This document shows positions 10,418 to 19,949 of a DNA stretch of 40,991 nucleotides, one piece after another (position 1 is the first letter of the stretch; each line of letters begins with the position of its first letter). The notes below the pieces were generated by a model. It was given only the letters and a program-made list of their open reading frames with translations, had not been told where the DNA came from and searched no databases. Location: contig JABWBQ010000027.1 in assembly GCA_013360395.1 (NCBI GenBank), positions 1 through 40,991 of the forward strand, written 5' to 3'. Origin of the DNA: Flavobacteriales bacterium. GTDB taxonomy: Bacteria; Bacteroidota; Bacteroidia; Flavobacteriales_F; PHOS-HE28. The position numbers and the translations under genes are program-made.

Positions 10418-10425
10418 TACTTTCG
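10418..10425 (+). promoter_or_regulatory. -7 promoter element of etfBA (TACTTTCG)
   Basis: TACTTTCG, 51 nt before the etfB ATG in the divergent pdhB/etfB spacer. It rules out the longer upstream start that the open frame allows. Confidence 0.6.
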
Positions 10426-10476
10426 CGCCCCACTACCGGCACACCCATCCCCCGGCGCCGGCAGCATGCCCAGACC

Positions 10477-11220
10477 ATGAAGATCCTCGTCCTGATCAGC
10501 CAGGTGCCCGACACCACGGCGCGCATCGCCTTCACGGCGGACCACACGCAATACGACGGCACCGGCGTCACCTTCATCGTGAACCCCTACGACGAGTGGT
10601 ACGCCCTGGTGCGCGCCCTGGAGTTGAAGGAGGCCGCCGGCGCAGGCAGCGTCACCACCATCACCGTGGGCCCGGCCGATACCGAGGCCACGATCCGCAA
10701 GGCCCTGGCCATCGGCGCCGACGAGGCCGTGCGGGTGGATGCGCGCCCGCTGGACGCCTACCAGGTGGCCGCCGAAGTGGCCGCCTACGCCCAGGGCAAG
10801 GGCTTCGACCTGGTGCTGGCCGGCAAGGAGACCATCGACCACAACGGGGGCCAGGTGGCGGCCATGGTGGCCGAGCTGCTGGAGCTGCCCTACGTGCCGG
10901 TGGTGAGCAAACTGGACGTGAACGGCACCACCGCCACCGTGGAGCGCGACGTGCCCGGCGGCGTGGAGGTGGTGGAACTGCAGCTTCCCTGCGTGATCGG
11001 TGCGGCGAAAGGCATGGCCGAACAACGCATCCCCAACATGCGGGGCATCATGGCCGCACGCACCAAACCCCTGCAGGTGGTGCCCGCCTCGGGCACGGCC
11101 CCCCTGGCCGGCACCGTGCGCTTCGAGCTGCCCCCCGCCAAGGGTGCCGTGAAGCTCATCCCGGCCGAGGAGGCCGGCAAGCTCATCGAGCTGCTGCACA
11201 CCGAAGCCAAGGTGATCTGA
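10477..11220 (+). CDS. etfB: electron transfer flavoprotein, beta subunit
   Basis: With EtfA it forms the FAD/AMP heterodimer that takes electrons from acyl-CoA dehydrogenases to ETF:quinone oxidoreductase in fatty-acid and amino-acid oxidation. The 247-residue protein opens with MKILVLISQVPDTT. It contains FIVNPYDEWYALVRALELKE and LVLAGKETIDHNGGQVAAMVAE, the AMP-binding loop region of the family, and PNMRGIMAARTKPL near the end. Its length is normal. It is the first gene of an etfB-etfA pair with a 51-nt gap. Confidence 0.96.
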   Translation: MKILVLISQVPDTTARIAFTADHTQYDGTGVTFIVNPYDEWYALVRALELKEAAGAGSVTTITVGPADTEATIRKALAIGADEAVRVDARPLDAYQVAAEVAAYAQGKGFDLVLAGKETIDHNGGQVAAMVAELLELPYVPVVSKLDVNGTTATVERDVPGGVEVVELQLPCVIGAAKGMAEQRIPNMRGIMAARTKPLQVVPASGTAPLAGTVRFELPPAKGAVKLIPAEEAGKLIELLHTEAKVI

Positions 11221-11271
11221 TCCCATTGAATCCCACGGGCGCCTCAGGATGCGCCCCAACCCATTCCTTCC

Positions 11272-12210
11272 ATGAGCACCATCGTTTTCATCGACACCCG
11301 GGGCGAGAAGCTCCCGAAAGCGGCCCAGGAGGCGGTGACCTACGCCAGCAAGCTGGCCGGTGGCCCCGTGACGGCCGTGACCTTCGGCGACGCGCAGGGC
11401 CTGGAGCAACTGGGCGCGCACGGCGCCGGCAAGGTCGTTGTGGCCCGGGGCGTGAAGGCCGTGGACGGCCAGCAGCTCACCCGCCTGGTGTGCGCCGTGG
11501 CCGAGGCGGAGAAGGCCGACACCATCGTGTGCGTGTCCGATGCCACGGGCAAGGCCGTGGCCCCGCGGGTGGCCGTGCGGCTCAAGGCGGGCCATGTGGC
11601 CGGCGCCACCGGACTGCCCGAGGGAGGCAGCTTCCGCCGCAACGTGTTCAGCGGCAAGGCCCGCGCCTACGTGGAGGTCAAGAGCCCGGTGAAGGTGATC
11701 AGCCTCAGCCCCAACAGCGTGCCCATCGCCGGTGGTGGCGCGCCCGCCGCGGTGCAGGAGTTCGGCGGCGACGTGGGCGCGGCGCGCATCACGGTCAAGG
11801 AACTGCGCAAGGCCGGTGCCGGCATCCCCCTGCCCGAGGCCGAGCGCGTGGTGAGCGGTGGCCGCGGCATGAAGGGGCCCGAGAACTGGGGCCTCATCGA
11901 GGACCTGGCGCGGGAGCTGCACGCCGCCACCGCCTGCAGCAGGCCGGTGGCCGACGACCATTGGCGGCCGCACCACGAGCACGTGGGACAGACCGGGGCG
12001 GCCATCCGGCCCGACCTCTACATCGCCATCGGCATCAGCGGCGCCATCCAGCACCTGGCCGGGGTGAACCAGAGCAAGGTGATCTGCGTGGTGAACAAGG
12101 ACCCCGAGGCCCCCTTCTTCAAGGCCGCCGACTACGGCATCGTGGGCGATGCCTTCGAGGTGCTGCCCAAGCTGATCGAGGCCGCCAAGAAGCTCAACGC
12201 CGAGCGCTGA
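11272..12210 (+). CDS. etfA: electron transfer flavoprotein, alpha subunit
   Basis: The FAD-carrying partner of EtfB; 312 residues. The C-terminal FAD domain shows the family signature: SGGRGMKGPENW, then HHEHVGQTG, then RPDLYIAIGISGAIQHLAG, followed by NKDPEAPFFKAADYGIVGD. The usual SRxxVD stretch reads ACSRPVADDHW, a mild variation. No separate promoter box is seen in the 51-nt gap after etfB, which is consistent with one transcript. Confidence 0.96.
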   Translation: MSTIVFIDTRGEKLPKAAQEAVTYASKLAGGPVTAVTFGDAQGLEQLGAHGAGKVVVARGVKAVDGQQLTRLVCAVAEAEKADTIVCVSDATGKAVAPRVAVRLKAGHVAGATGLPEGGSFRRNVFSGKARAYVEVKSPVKVISLSPNSVPIAGGGAPAAVQEFGGDVGAARITVKELRKAGAGIPLPEAERVVSGGRGMKGPENWGLIEDLARELHAATACSRPVADDHWRPHHEHVGQTGAAIRPDLYIAIGISGAIQHLAGVNQSKVICVVNKDPEAPFFKAADYGIVGDAFEVLPKLIEAAKKLNAER

Positions 12211-12225
12211 ACCGGCCCCGCATCC

Positions 12226-12233
12226 TATCTTCA
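12226..12233 (+). promoter_or_regulatory. -7 promoter element of the bifunctional nuclease gene (TATCTTCA)
   Basis: TATCTTCA, 18 nt before the ATG and 15 nt after the etfA stop. It matches TAnnTT and differs at the last two bases, so it is a weaker case. Confidence 0.45.
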
Positions 12234-12251
12234 CGGCCCCGCACGGAGAGG

Positions 12252-12845
12252 ATGGACAAGGTCGAGCTGAAGTTCCTGCGCATCACCTACAGCCACACGC
12301 ACGCCGGTGCCTACGCCCTGATCCTGGCGGAGGCGCAGGGCGAACGGCGGCTCCCGATCATCATCGGCGGCGTGGAGGCCCAGGCCATCGCCATCCAGGT
12401 GGAGAACATCAAGCCCGCGCGTCCGCTCACGCACGACCTGTTCAAGAACCTCAGCGACACCCTCGGCGTGGGGCTCAAGGAGGTGGTGATCAACGACCTG
12501 GTGGAGGGCATCTTCCACGCCAAGCTGGTGCTGGAACAGAACGGGCACGAGGTGGAGATCGACGCGCGCAGCAGCGATGCCATCGCCCTGGCCCTGCGTT
12601 TCCAATGCCCCATCTTCACCTATGAGTTCATCATGGGGGCCGCCGGCCTGAAGGTGGAGGAGGGTGACGAAGGCAAGGAGGAGCGCCCCGCCGAACCCGT
12701 GGAACGCGGCAAGCCCGCCAAGGGCATCAAGGGCAGCAGCATCGAGGAGCTGCAGGAAATGCTGGAAAAGGCGCTCCGCGAGGAGGACTACGAGCGCGCC
12801 AGCAAGATCCGGGACGAGATCAAACGGCGCGAACAGACCAACTGA
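12252..12845 (+). CDS. bifunctional nuclease (DUF151/BFN) family protein with UvrB/UvrC motif
   Basis: A 197-residue two-part protein. Residues 1-130 are the DUF151 domain, with LPIIIGGVEAQAIAI and RSSDAIALALRFQCPIF as conserved blocks; plant members are reported to have RNase and DNase activity. A charged linker rich in E, K and P follows. The C-terminus, SIEELQEMLEKALREEDYERA and onward, is a UvrB/UvrC helical hairpin of the type used for protein contacts in nucleotide excision repair. It starts 41 nt after etfA and may be read from that transcript or from its own box. The stop lies 12 nt from the stop of a convergent permease, leaving no room for a terminator. Confidence 0.88.
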   Translation: MDKVELKFLRITYSHTHAGAYALILAEAQGERRLPIIIGGVEAQAIAIQVENIKPARPLTHDLFKNLSDTLGVGLKEVVINDLVEGIFHAKLVLEQNGHEVEIDARSSDAIALALRFQCPIFTYEFIMGAAGLKVEEGDEGKEERPAEPVERGKPAKGIKGSSIEELQEMLEKALREEDYERASKIRDEIKRREQTN

Positions 12846-12857
12846 GCCCTGCGGCCC

Positions 12858-14288
12858 TCAGGTCCGGCCGTCGGGCTCCGGCTCCGGGGCGGACCGGCCG
12901 CGGTGCAGGCCCGTGGCGAAATACACCACCGCGCCCAGGGCCACGATCACCAGGCTGCCCACGGTGAAGTCGGGCTTGTTCACCAGCAGGTTCACGCAGA
13001 AGGCCAGCGCGCACAGGATGTACAGGGCGGGCACCCACGGGTAGCCTACGGCGCGGTACGGCCGTGCCGCGCCCGGCTCGCGCCGCCGCAGCACGAACAG
13101 GGCGGCGATGGTGACCACGTAGAAGAGCAGCGAGGCGAAGGTGGCATAGTCCAGCAGGTCGCCGTAGGTGCCGCTGAAGCAGAGCAGGCTGGCCCACAGG
13201 CTTTGCACCCACAGGGCCCATTGCGGCACCCCCCGCCCGCTGAGCACACCGGCCTGCCGGAAGAAGAGCCCCTCCCGCGCCATGGCGTAATACATGCGCG
13301 GCCCCACCAGCACATAGCCGTTGATGCAGCCGAAGGTGCTCACCATGATCAGCGCGGCCATCACCGCCACGGCCGAAGGCCCCAGGATGACCTGCGCGGC
13401 CGCCGTGCCCACACGGTCCGCCTCGGCGTGCATGATGTCCGCGGCCGGCAGCAAGGCCAGGTAGGTGATGTTGGCCAGCACGTAAAGCGCGGTGACCAGG
13501 AAGGTGCCGAGGGCCAGGCTCCGCGGGATGTTGCGCTGCGGGTCCTTGATCTCCCCGGCGATGAAGGTCACGCTGTTCCACCCGTCGCTGCTGAAGAGCG
13601 AGCCCACCATGGCCACACCGAGCATGCTGATGAGCGCGGCGCCGGTGAGCGGCACCGCGTGGCCTTCCGCATCGAGGCGCACCGCGTTCCACCCCGGCTC
13701 GAAGTTGGCCGTGAGCACCCCGGTGCCCAGGCCCACCGAAAGGCCCGCCACGATGAGCCCCAGCACCGCCACCACCTTGGCCGTGGTGAAGATGGTGGTG
13801 AAGTTCTTGCTGCCCTCCACCCCGCGGGTGTTGAACAGGGTGAGCAGCAGGATGGACGCCACCGCATAGACCTGGGCGGTGCCCACCTTCAGGAAGCCGA
13901 GGTCGAAGAGGATGTGCTCCGGGGCCAGCACCGGGAAGAACACCGCGCTGAACTTGGTGAAGGCCACGGCCACCGCCGCGATGATGCCCGAGGTGATCAC
14001 CGTGAAGGCCGTCCACCCGTACAGGAAGGCCGTGAGCCGGCCGTAGGCGCGTTGCAGGTACACGAACTGCCCCCCGGCCTTGGGCATCATGGCCGCGAGC
14101 TCGCCGTAGCTCAGGGCGGCCATCACCGTGAGCACCCCGGCCACCACCCAGGCCACCAGCATCCACGCGGCCGACCCCAGGTCGCGCAGCATGCCCGCGC
14201 TGACGATGAAGATGCCCGAGCCGATCATGGAACCGGCCACCAGCATGGTGGCGTCCCACAACCCGAGCGAACGATGGAAGCCGCTCAT
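12858..14288 (-). CDS. APC-superfamily amino acid permease (LAT-like)
   Basis: A 476-residue, roughly 12-helix transporter. The first helix has the APC-fold substrate motif GSMIGSGIFIVSAG, and AALSYGELAAMMPKAGGQFVYL follows, both typical of the L-type branch that moves neutral amino acids. Later helices include NGYVLVGPRMYYAMAREGLF. The exact substrate cannot be read. The start codon lies 4 nt after the stop of the preceding permease gene, so the two form an operon; the C-terminus converges on the nuclease-family gene. Confidence 0.9.
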   Translation of the reverse strand: MSGFHRSLGLWDATMLVAGSMIGSGIFIVSAGMLRDLGSAAWMLVAWVVAGVLTVMAALSYGELAAMMPKAGGQFVYLQRAYGRLTAFLYGWTAFTVITSGIIAAVAVAFTKFSAVFFPVLAPEHILFDLGFLKVGTAQVYAVASILLLTLFNTRGVEGSKNFTTIFTTAKVVAVLGLIVAGLSVGLGTGVLTANFEPGWNAVRLDAEGHAVPLTGAALISMLGVAMVGSLFSSDGWNSVTFIAGEIKDPQRNIPRSLALGTFLVTALYVLANITYLALLPAADIMHAEADRVGTAAAQVILGPSAVAVMAALIMVSTFGCINGYVLVGPRMYYAMAREGLFFRQAGVLSGRGVPQWALWVQSLWASLLCFSGTYGDLLDYATFASLLFYVVTIAALFVLRRREPGAARPYRAVGYPWVPALYILCALAFCVNLLVNKPDFTVGSLVIVALGAVVYFATGLHRGRSAPEPEPDGRT

Positions 14289-14292
14289 GCGC

Positions 14293-15762
14293 CTACCGGT
14301 CCCTGCCCGCCGTGAGGTGGCTGTGCTTGCGGCCGTAGGTGAAGTAGATCGCGATGCCGATCGCCATCCAGATGACGAGGCGCAGCCAGGTGTCCGGCGG
14401 CAGGAACGCCATCTGCACCAGGCAGATCGCCGCGCCCAGGACCGGCACCAGCGGCACCCACGGTGTGCGGAAGGGGCGCGGCATCTCCGGCCGGGTGCGC
14501 CGCAGCACGATGATGCCCACGCACACGATGACGAAGGCCAGCAGGGTGCCGATGCTCACCAGCTCGCCCAGCAGCCCGATGGGGAACAGCCCGGCGATGA
14601 CGGCGGCCACCGTGCCGGTGAGCAGGGTGGTGATGTGGGGGGTCTTGAACCGGGGGTGCACCTTGGCGAAGACCGGCGGCAGCAGCCCGTCGCGGCTCAT
14701 GCTGAAGAAGATGCGCGGCTGGCCCATGAGCATCACCAGGATCACCGAGCTGAGCCCGGCCAGGGCGCCCACCTTGATCAGTGGCGCCAGCCAGGCCAGC
14801 GCTCCGCCCGCCGAATCGATGGCCAGGGCGATGGGCGCCGGAACGTTCAGCTCGGTGTAGTGCACCATGCCGGTCATCACCGCCGCGGTGACCACATAGA
14901 GGACCGTGCAGATCAACAGCGAGTACAGGATGCCCTTGGGCATGTCCCGCTGCGGGTTCCGGGCCTCCTGCGCCGCCGTGCTCACCGCATCGAAGCCGAT
15001 GTAGGCGAAGAAGATCACCCCGGCACCGGCCAGGATGCCCTGCCAGCCGTACTTGCCCACCCCCGTGGCCTCGGTGACGCGCTCGGGCACGTAGGGGAAC
15101 CAGTTGGCCGTGTCCACATACGAGAGGCCGAAGAAGATGAAGAGCAGGATCACCGCCAGCTTCACCAGCACGATGATGTTGTTGAAGCTGGCCGACTCAC
15201 GGATGCCCCGCACCAGCAGCCAGGTCATCACCGCCACGATGAGCACCGCCGGCAGGTTGATGAAGGCCCCCGTGGTGTGCCATCCCTGGGCGTCGTGCAC
15301 CAGCGGGGCCGAGGTGAGGGCCGCCGGCAGGTGGACCCCGAAGCCCTCCAGGAAGCTCACCATGTAACCGCTCCAGCCCACGGCCACCGTGCTGGCCCCG
15401 AACAGGTATTCCAGGATCAGGTCCCAACCGATGATCCAGGCCAGGAACTCGCCCAGCGTGGCGTAGGAATAGGAATAGGCGCTGCCGCTGATGGGCAGCA
15501 TGGCCGCGAACTCCGCATAACACAGCCCGGCGAACAGGCAGCCCAGCCCCGAGACGATGAACGAGATGGTGAGCGCAGGCCCCGCATGGTTGGCCGCCGC
15601 CGTGCCCGTGAGCACGAAGATCCCCGTGCCGATGATGGCCCCGATGCCCAGCGCCACCAGGTTGGTGGCCGTGAGCGTGCGTCGCAGGCCGTGCTCGCCC
15701 TCGGCGGAACCGGAGGCCATGATCTGTTCAACGGACTTGGTGGCGAAGAGCTTGCTGGCCAT
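14293..15762 (-). CDS. APC-superfamily amino acid permease (cationic amino acid transporter-like)
   Basis: A 489-residue, 12-helix transporter and the first gene of the permease pair. It opens with a soluble stub, then [24 protein letters not shown], and [25 protein letters not shown], a pattern typical of the CAT/YfnA branch. The [18 protein letters not shown] loop is another clear family marker. Substrate is unassigned. The two permeases belong to different APC branches, so this is not a recent duplication. The only upstream promoter-like sequence is a weak CATCTTGC on the minus strand at about 15784-15791. Confidence 0.92.
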   Translation of the reverse strand: MASKLFATKSVEQIMASGSAEGEHGLRRTLTATNLVALGIGAIIGTGIFVLTGTAAANHAGPALTISFIVSGLGCLFAGLCYAEFAAMLPISGSAYSYSYATLGEFLAWIIGWDLILEYLFGASTVAVGWSGYMVSFLEGFGVHLPAALTSAPLVHDAQGWHTTGAFINLPAVLIVAVMTWLLVRGIRESASFNNIIVLVKLAVILLFIFFGLSYVDTANWFPYVPERVTEATGVGKYGWQGILAGAGVIFFAYIGFDAVSTAAQEARNPQRDMPKGILYSLLICTVLYVVTAAVMTGMVHYTELNVPAPIALAIDSAGGALAWLAPLIKVGALAGLSSVILVMLMGQPRIFFSMSRDGLLPPVFAKVHPRFKTPHITTLLTGTVAAVIAGLFPIGLLGELVSIGTLLAFVIVCVGIIVLRRTRPEMPRPFRTPWVPLVPVLGAAICLVQMAFLPPDTWLRLVIWMAIGIAIYFTYGRKHSHLTAGRDR

Positions 15763-15873
15763 GCTGCGGGGTGCTGTGGGTCGGCAAGATGGGGCTTTGC
15801 GCCTTCACCACCAAGCACCCCGCCCGCGGACCTCACTTTCGCACCCCCGTGCGGCCGATGTCCGCGCCATGGG

Positions 15874-15881
15874 TACTTTGG
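15874..15881 (+). promoter_or_regulatory. -7 promoter element of the YbhN-nupC operon (TACTTTGG)
   Basis: TACTTTGG, 7 nt before the ATG, one base from TAnnTTTG. The very short spacing predicts a leader of only a few bases. Confidence 0.6.
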
Positions 15882-15888
15882 GCACCGC

Positions 15889-16953
15889 ATGACGGATGAT
15901 GCCCGCCCCTTCCTGCGCTCCTTCAGCCTCGGCAAGATGCTGCTGCCGGTCTTCATCGGCCTGGGCATCACCGCGGTGCTCATCCTGCGCAACAGCGACC
16001 TGAGCGCCCTGCGCAGCGTGCAATGGACCTGGGCCAGCACCGCGTGGATCGTCCTGGCCTTCGGCAGTGTGGTGGTGCGCGACTACGCCTACATGGTGCG
16101 CATACGCCACCTCACCGACCGCGACCTCAGCTGGTGGCGCAGCTTCGTGGTGATCATGCTCTGGGAGTTCAGCTCGGCGCTGGCCCCGGGCCTGATCGGC
16201 GGGGGGTTCCTCTTCGCCATCTTCATCCTCAACCGCGAGGGCATCGACGCGGGCCGCAGCATCACGGTGATCACCTTCACCAGCTTCCTGGACGGCATCT
16301 TCCTGGCGGTGATGGCCCCGCTGATGGTGCTGCTGCTGGGGCAGGACGCCCTTTTCAGCGGCGTGGGCGTGGGCAGCAGCCTGTGGGGCAGCAGCATCTA
16401 CGTGGCCTTCTGGGCCGTGTACATCATCATCCTGGCCTACAAGCTGTTCGTGGCGTACGCCCTGTTCATCAACCCGGTGATCGTGAAGCGCTGGCTGGTG
16501 GGCCTCTTCAGCATGCCTGTGCTGCGACGCTGGCGCCGCAATGCCGTGAAGACCGGCGACCAGCTGATCGTCGCCGCCACCGGCCTGCGCCACAAGGGCT
16601 GGGGCTACTGGTGGCCCGCGCTGCTGGCCACCTTCGCCAGCTGGAGCGCCCGCTACAGCATCGTCAACTGCCTGGTGCACGCCTTCCACGACGGGCGGCC
16701 CATGAACGACCTGCTGCTCTTCGGCAAGCAGGTGATCATGGGCATCTTGGTGCTGGTGAGCCCCACCCCGGGCGGCAGCGGCCTGGCCGAGTTCCTGTTC
16801 AACGACTTCCTGGCCGTGTTCATCCCCCTGGGCCTGGCCCCGGCGCTGGCCCTGTTATGGCGCCTGATCAGCTATTACCCGTACATCCTGGCCGGCGCCG
16901 TGCTGCTGCCGCGCTGGGTGCGCCGCAACCTGCTGCCCCTCGGCAAGGACTGA
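15889..16953 (+). CDS. YbhN/UPF0104-family membrane protein (lysylphosphatidylglycerol synthase TM-like)
   Basis: A 354-residue polytopic protein of the flippase-like family related to the membrane domain of MprF. About eight helices are seen. The conserved family patches are WEFSSALAPGLIGGGFLFAIFIL early on and LVSPTPGGSGLAEFLF near residues 285-300, where the PGGxGxxE motif lies. No soluble aminoacyl-transferase domain is attached, so it is a stand-alone membrane unit, possibly moving a lipid; the substrate is unknown. It is first in a run with nupC (24-nt gap) and a secreted protein gene (25-nt gap). The frame is open far upstream, but the promoter fixes this start. Confidence 0.88.
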   Translation: MTDDARPFLRSFSLGKMLLPVFIGLGITAVLILRNSDLSALRSVQWTWASTAWIVLAFGSVVVRDYAYMVRIRHLTDRDLSWWRSFVVIMLWEFSSALAPGLIGGGFLFAIFILNREGIDAGRSITVITFTSFLDGIFLAVMAPLMVLLLGQDALFSGVGVGSSLWGSSIYVAFWAVYIIILAYKLFVAYALFINPVIVKRWLVGLFSMPVLRRWRRNAVKTGDQLIVAATGLRHKGWGYWWPALLATFASWSARYSIVNCLVHAFHDGRPMNDLLLFGKQVIMGILVLVSPTPGGSGLAEFLFNDFLAVFIPLGLAPALALLWRLISYYPYILAGAVLLPRWVRRNLLPLGKD

Positions 16954-16977
16954 CCACACACCCGCACCGCACCACCC

Positions 16978-18240
16978 ATGGAACGACTGACCGGCCTGCT
17001 CGGCATGGCCCTGATCCTCGGCCTGGCCTTCCTGGCCAGCAACAACCGCCGCGCCATCAACCCGCGCGTGATCGTCAGCGGCATCCTGCTCCAGGTGCTC
17101 ATCGCCGTGCTGGTGCTGAAGGTGCCCCCCGTGACCCGCTTCTTCCAGTGGCTGGGGCACGGCATGGAGAAGATCGAGATGTTCGCCCGGCAGGGCGCCT
17201 CCTTCGTGTACGGCGGGCTGGCCGCCATCCAGTTCGACGGCACCGTGGCCAACTACGCCGCCGGCGGCTTCGTGTTCGCCTTCAACGTCACGGCCACGAT
17301 CATCCTGGTGTGCGTGCTGGTGGCCGTGCTCTACCACTTCGGCATCATGCAGCGCGTGGTGCAGCTGATCGCCCGCGCCATGAACTTCGTGATGCGCGTG
17401 AGCGGCGCCGAGGCCCTGAGCAACGTGGCCAGCGCCTTCGTGGGCCAGGTGGAGGCCCAGGTGATGATCCGTCCCTATTTGGCCGGCATGACCCGCAGCG
17501 AACTGCTGGCCAGCATGAGCGGCAGCCTGGCCTGCATCGCCGGCGGCATCCTCGTGGTGTACGTCAACATGGGCGCACAGGCCGGCTACGACCTGGCCCC
17601 CAAGCTCATCGCCGCCAGCCTCATGGCCGCGCCCGGCGCCCTGGTGATCAGCAAGATCGTGTTCCCCGAGACCGAACAGAGCCAGACCATGGGCAAGGTG
17701 AAGCTCGAGGTGAAGAGCAACTACATCAACGTGGTGGACGCCATCAGCCACGGCGCGGGCGACGGCTTCAAGATCGCCATGAACGTCATCGCCATGCTCA
17801 TCGGCTTCATCGCCCTGATCGCCCTGATCGACTGGAGCCTGCTGCGCATCGGCCACCTGTTCAGCCCGGACCTGCACCTGAGCCTCAACTGGATCTTCGG
17901 CAAGCTCTTCTACCCGATGGCCTGGGCCATGGGCGTGCCCGCACAGGACGTGGGCAGCGTGGCCACCCTGCTGGGGCAGAAGCTCTCGATCAACGAGTTC
18001 GTCGCCTTCCAGAACCTGGCCAACAAGAGCGTGCCCATCGTCACCGAGAAGGGCCTGCTGATCGTGAGCATCGCCATCTGCGGCTTCGCGAACTTCAGCA
18101 GCGTGGGCATGCAGATCGGCGGCATCGGCGAACTGGCCCCCACGCGCCGCCACGACCTGGCCAAGCTCGGCCTGAAGGCCCTCTTCTGCGGCACCCTCGC
18201 CAGCTACCTGAGCGCCACCATCGCCGGCATCATCATGTGA
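16978..18240 (+). CDS. nupC: concentrative nucleoside transporter (NupC family)
   Basis: Imports nucleosides with H+ or Na+ across the inner membrane; 420 residues, the usual family length. Markers in order are GASFVYGGLAAIQFDG, the gate and substrate region VGQVEAQVMIRPYLAGMTRSE, LLASMSGSLACIAGG, and GFANFSSVGMQIGGIGELAP near the C-terminus. It fits with the deoxynucleoside kinase elsewhere in the window as a salvage route, though the two are not linked. The coupling ion cannot be decided. It likely shares a transcript with the YbhN-like gene. Confidence 0.93.
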   Translation: MERLTGLLGMALILGLAFLASNNRRAINPRVIVSGILLQVLIAVLVLKVPPVTRFFQWLGHGMEKIEMFARQGASFVYGGLAAIQFDGTVANYAAGGFVFAFNVTATIILVCVLVAVLYHFGIMQRVVQLIARAMNFVMRVSGAEALSNVASAFVGQVEAQVMIRPYLAGMTRSELLASMSGSLACIAGGILVVYVNMGAQAGYDLAPKLIAASLMAAPGALVISKIVFPETEQSQTMGKVKLEVKSNYINVVDAISHGAGDGFKIAMNVIAMLIGFIALIALIDWSLLRIGHLFSPDLHLSLNWIFGKLFYPMAWAMGVPAQDVGSVATLLGQKLSINEFVAFQNLANKSVPIVTEKGLLIVSIAICGFANFSSVGMQIGGIGELAPTRRHDLAKLGLKALFCGTLASYLSATIAGIIM

Positions 18241-18265
18241 AAGCGGCCCGCCGCGCCCACAAGCC

Positions 18266-19882
18266 ATGACCCGCACCCTGCACCTGCCCGTGGCCGCCCT
18301 GCTGGTCACCGGCGCCCTTGGCCAGCCCGCCGCCCAGGTGGGTGAGGCCTTCACCCGCTCGTTCAAGAACGCCCAGGGCGACCAGCACGCCGTGGTGGAC
18401 GGCCTGCTGCCCGCCGACGGCCGCGCCCTGCTGTACGTGGAGGAGGGCGGCACCCACAAGGTGGTGCGGCTCGACGCGCAACTGCGGCCCACCGAGGAGC
18501 TGGCGCTGAAGGACGTGGAGCTCGACGGCGCGAAGTGGAACGGCCTGATGCCCGTGGTGCGCGGCGAGACCATGGACGTGCTGCTGGTGAGCCCCGGCAA
18601 GAAGGGCACCGAGCTGGCCGTGGCCACCGTGGGCGGTTCGCCGCCCGCCCTTTCGGGCCTGCGCCGCGTGGCCTCCTTCGCCCAGCCCTGGGCCATGGAC
18701 CCCGCCACCAGCCTGGCCCGCCGGCCCCTGCCCGACCCCATCCTCTTCAGCCTCGGCCTCACCGCCGCCCATACCGAGCGCCTGCTCACCGCGCCCGATG
18801 GCGCCCACCACCTGGTGAACATGTACGACGGCAAGGGCAGGGACCCCAAGCAGCTGTGGATGACCTGCCTGGACCGCGACCTGCGCGAAGCCTGGAGCGC
18901 CGTGGCCACCCTGCCCTACCCCGCCGCACAGGCCCGCATCCACCAGATGCAGTTCACCAACGACGGGCGCCTGCTCCTGCTGGCCTACGTGTTCCCCTGC
19001 GCCGACGAGCAGAAGGGCGACAAGAACTGCCACGAGCTGCACTTCACCACCATCAGCGACCAGGGCCGCACGGTGAAGGACGTGCTGGTGGACAAGGACT
19101 TCGTGAGCACCGCCCGGTTCTGCGAACGCGCCGATGGCCGCATCAGCCTGGCGCTGCGGTACGGTGCCCTCACCGGCATCCCCGGCCAGGTGGTCCACTT
19201 CGATCCACAGGACCCCAAGCTGAAGCCCACCCCGCTGGTGGACCAACGATCGGCCGGTATCCGCAGGACCAAGCTCACCGGCTTCGGCAGCGTGGACGGC
19301 GACCCCGGCAAGCCCGTCAGCGCCCGGGCCAAGCTGCCCGATGAGGTGGTGGCCCTCCTGCCCGCCTGGGACGGCGGCACCCTGCTCGTGGAAGCCTTCG
19401 TGGACAACGAGTTCCAGCTGCCCGTGGGCGATGCCGTGGCCATGCGCCATTTCTGCGGCATGCTGCGCACGAGCTACCTGGACGCCACCGACTCGGTGCG
19501 CTGGCAGCGCAACATCGACCGGGCCTACCTCACCACCTGCGGGCAGGCCTACGAGACCGCGGGCCTGCGGGCCGACAGCCAGGGGATCACCCTGCTTTTC
19601 GGGCACACCCCCAAGGGCCTGGCCGGCATCCTGGCCGCCGGGGCCGGGGGCGACGGCAAGGGGCCCCTGCCCGAGCCGGGCGTGCTGAAGGCCGTGCGCA
19701 TCGACCGCACCGGGCACCTGGTGCGCCAGGGCACCGCATGGGCGCCCGAAGGCGGGCTGGCCGCCTGCCCCATGACGGCCGTGTTCGATGCCCATGGCAC
19801 ACGCACGCTGCTCAAGGCCTACGACCGCGGCACCACCTACCGCTATGTGCTGGTGGACCTGGCGCGCGTGGGCGCCGAGTGA
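18266..19882 (+). CDS. secreted protein of unknown function (538 aa)
   Basis: The N-terminus is a signal peptide (MTRTLHLPVAALLVTGALGQ), so the mature protein is exported. The body has many repeated strand-turn segments (RALLYVEEGGTHKVVRLD, HHLVNMYDGKGRDPKQLW, RLLLLAYVFPCADEQKGDKN), which suggests a beta-propeller-like sensor or scaffold. There are at least five cysteines in the mature part, including FPCADEQKGDKNC, so disulphides are possible. No C-terminal T9SS domain or lipobox is present. I recognise no family. It is third in the operon that starts at the YbhN-like gene. Confidence 0.8.
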   Translation: MTRTLHLPVAALLVTGALGQPAAQVGEAFTRSFKNAQGDQHAVVDGLLPADGRALLYVEEGGTHKVVRLDAQLRPTEELALKDVELDGAKWNGLMPVVRGETMDVLLVSPGKKGTELAVATVGGSPPALSGLRRVASFAQPWAMDPATSLARRPLPDPILFSLGLTAAHTERLLTAPDGAHHLVNMYDGKGRDPKQLWMTCLDRDLREAWSAVATLPYPAAQARIHQMQFTNDGRLLLLAYVFPCADEQKGDKNCHELHFTTISDQGRTVKDVLVDKDFVSTARFCERADGRISLALRYGALTGIPGQVVHFDPQDPKLKPTPLVDQRSAGIRRTKLTGFGSVDGDPGKPVSARAKLPDEVVALLPAWDGGTLLVEAFVDNEFQLPVGDAVAMRHFCGMLRTSYLDATDSVRWQRNIDRAYLTTCGQAYETAGLRADSQGITLLFGHTPKGLAGILAAGAGGDGKGPLPEPGVLKAVRIDRTGHLVRQGTAWAPEGGLAACPMTAVFDAHGTRTLLKAYDRGTTYRYVLVDLARVGAE

Positions 19883-19949
19883 GCCGCTGTCCATGCCGTG
19901 TTGTTGGTAGCGCACGCACGCACCACGCCGCACCTGCGCCGGGGCCGGG

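Noticed and set aside
10282-10476. Longer N-terminus for EtfB from an upstream GTG
   Set aside because: The extra residues are Arg/Pro-rich and unlike any EtfB. A promoter box at 10418-10425 lies within the proposed extension.
10152-12845. A continuous plus-strand frame from the pdhB promoter through etfB and etfA to the nuclease gene
   Set aside because: Only its end (12252-12845) reads as a real protein. The earlier part is an Arg/Gly/Pro-rich shadow of etfB and etfA in another frame.
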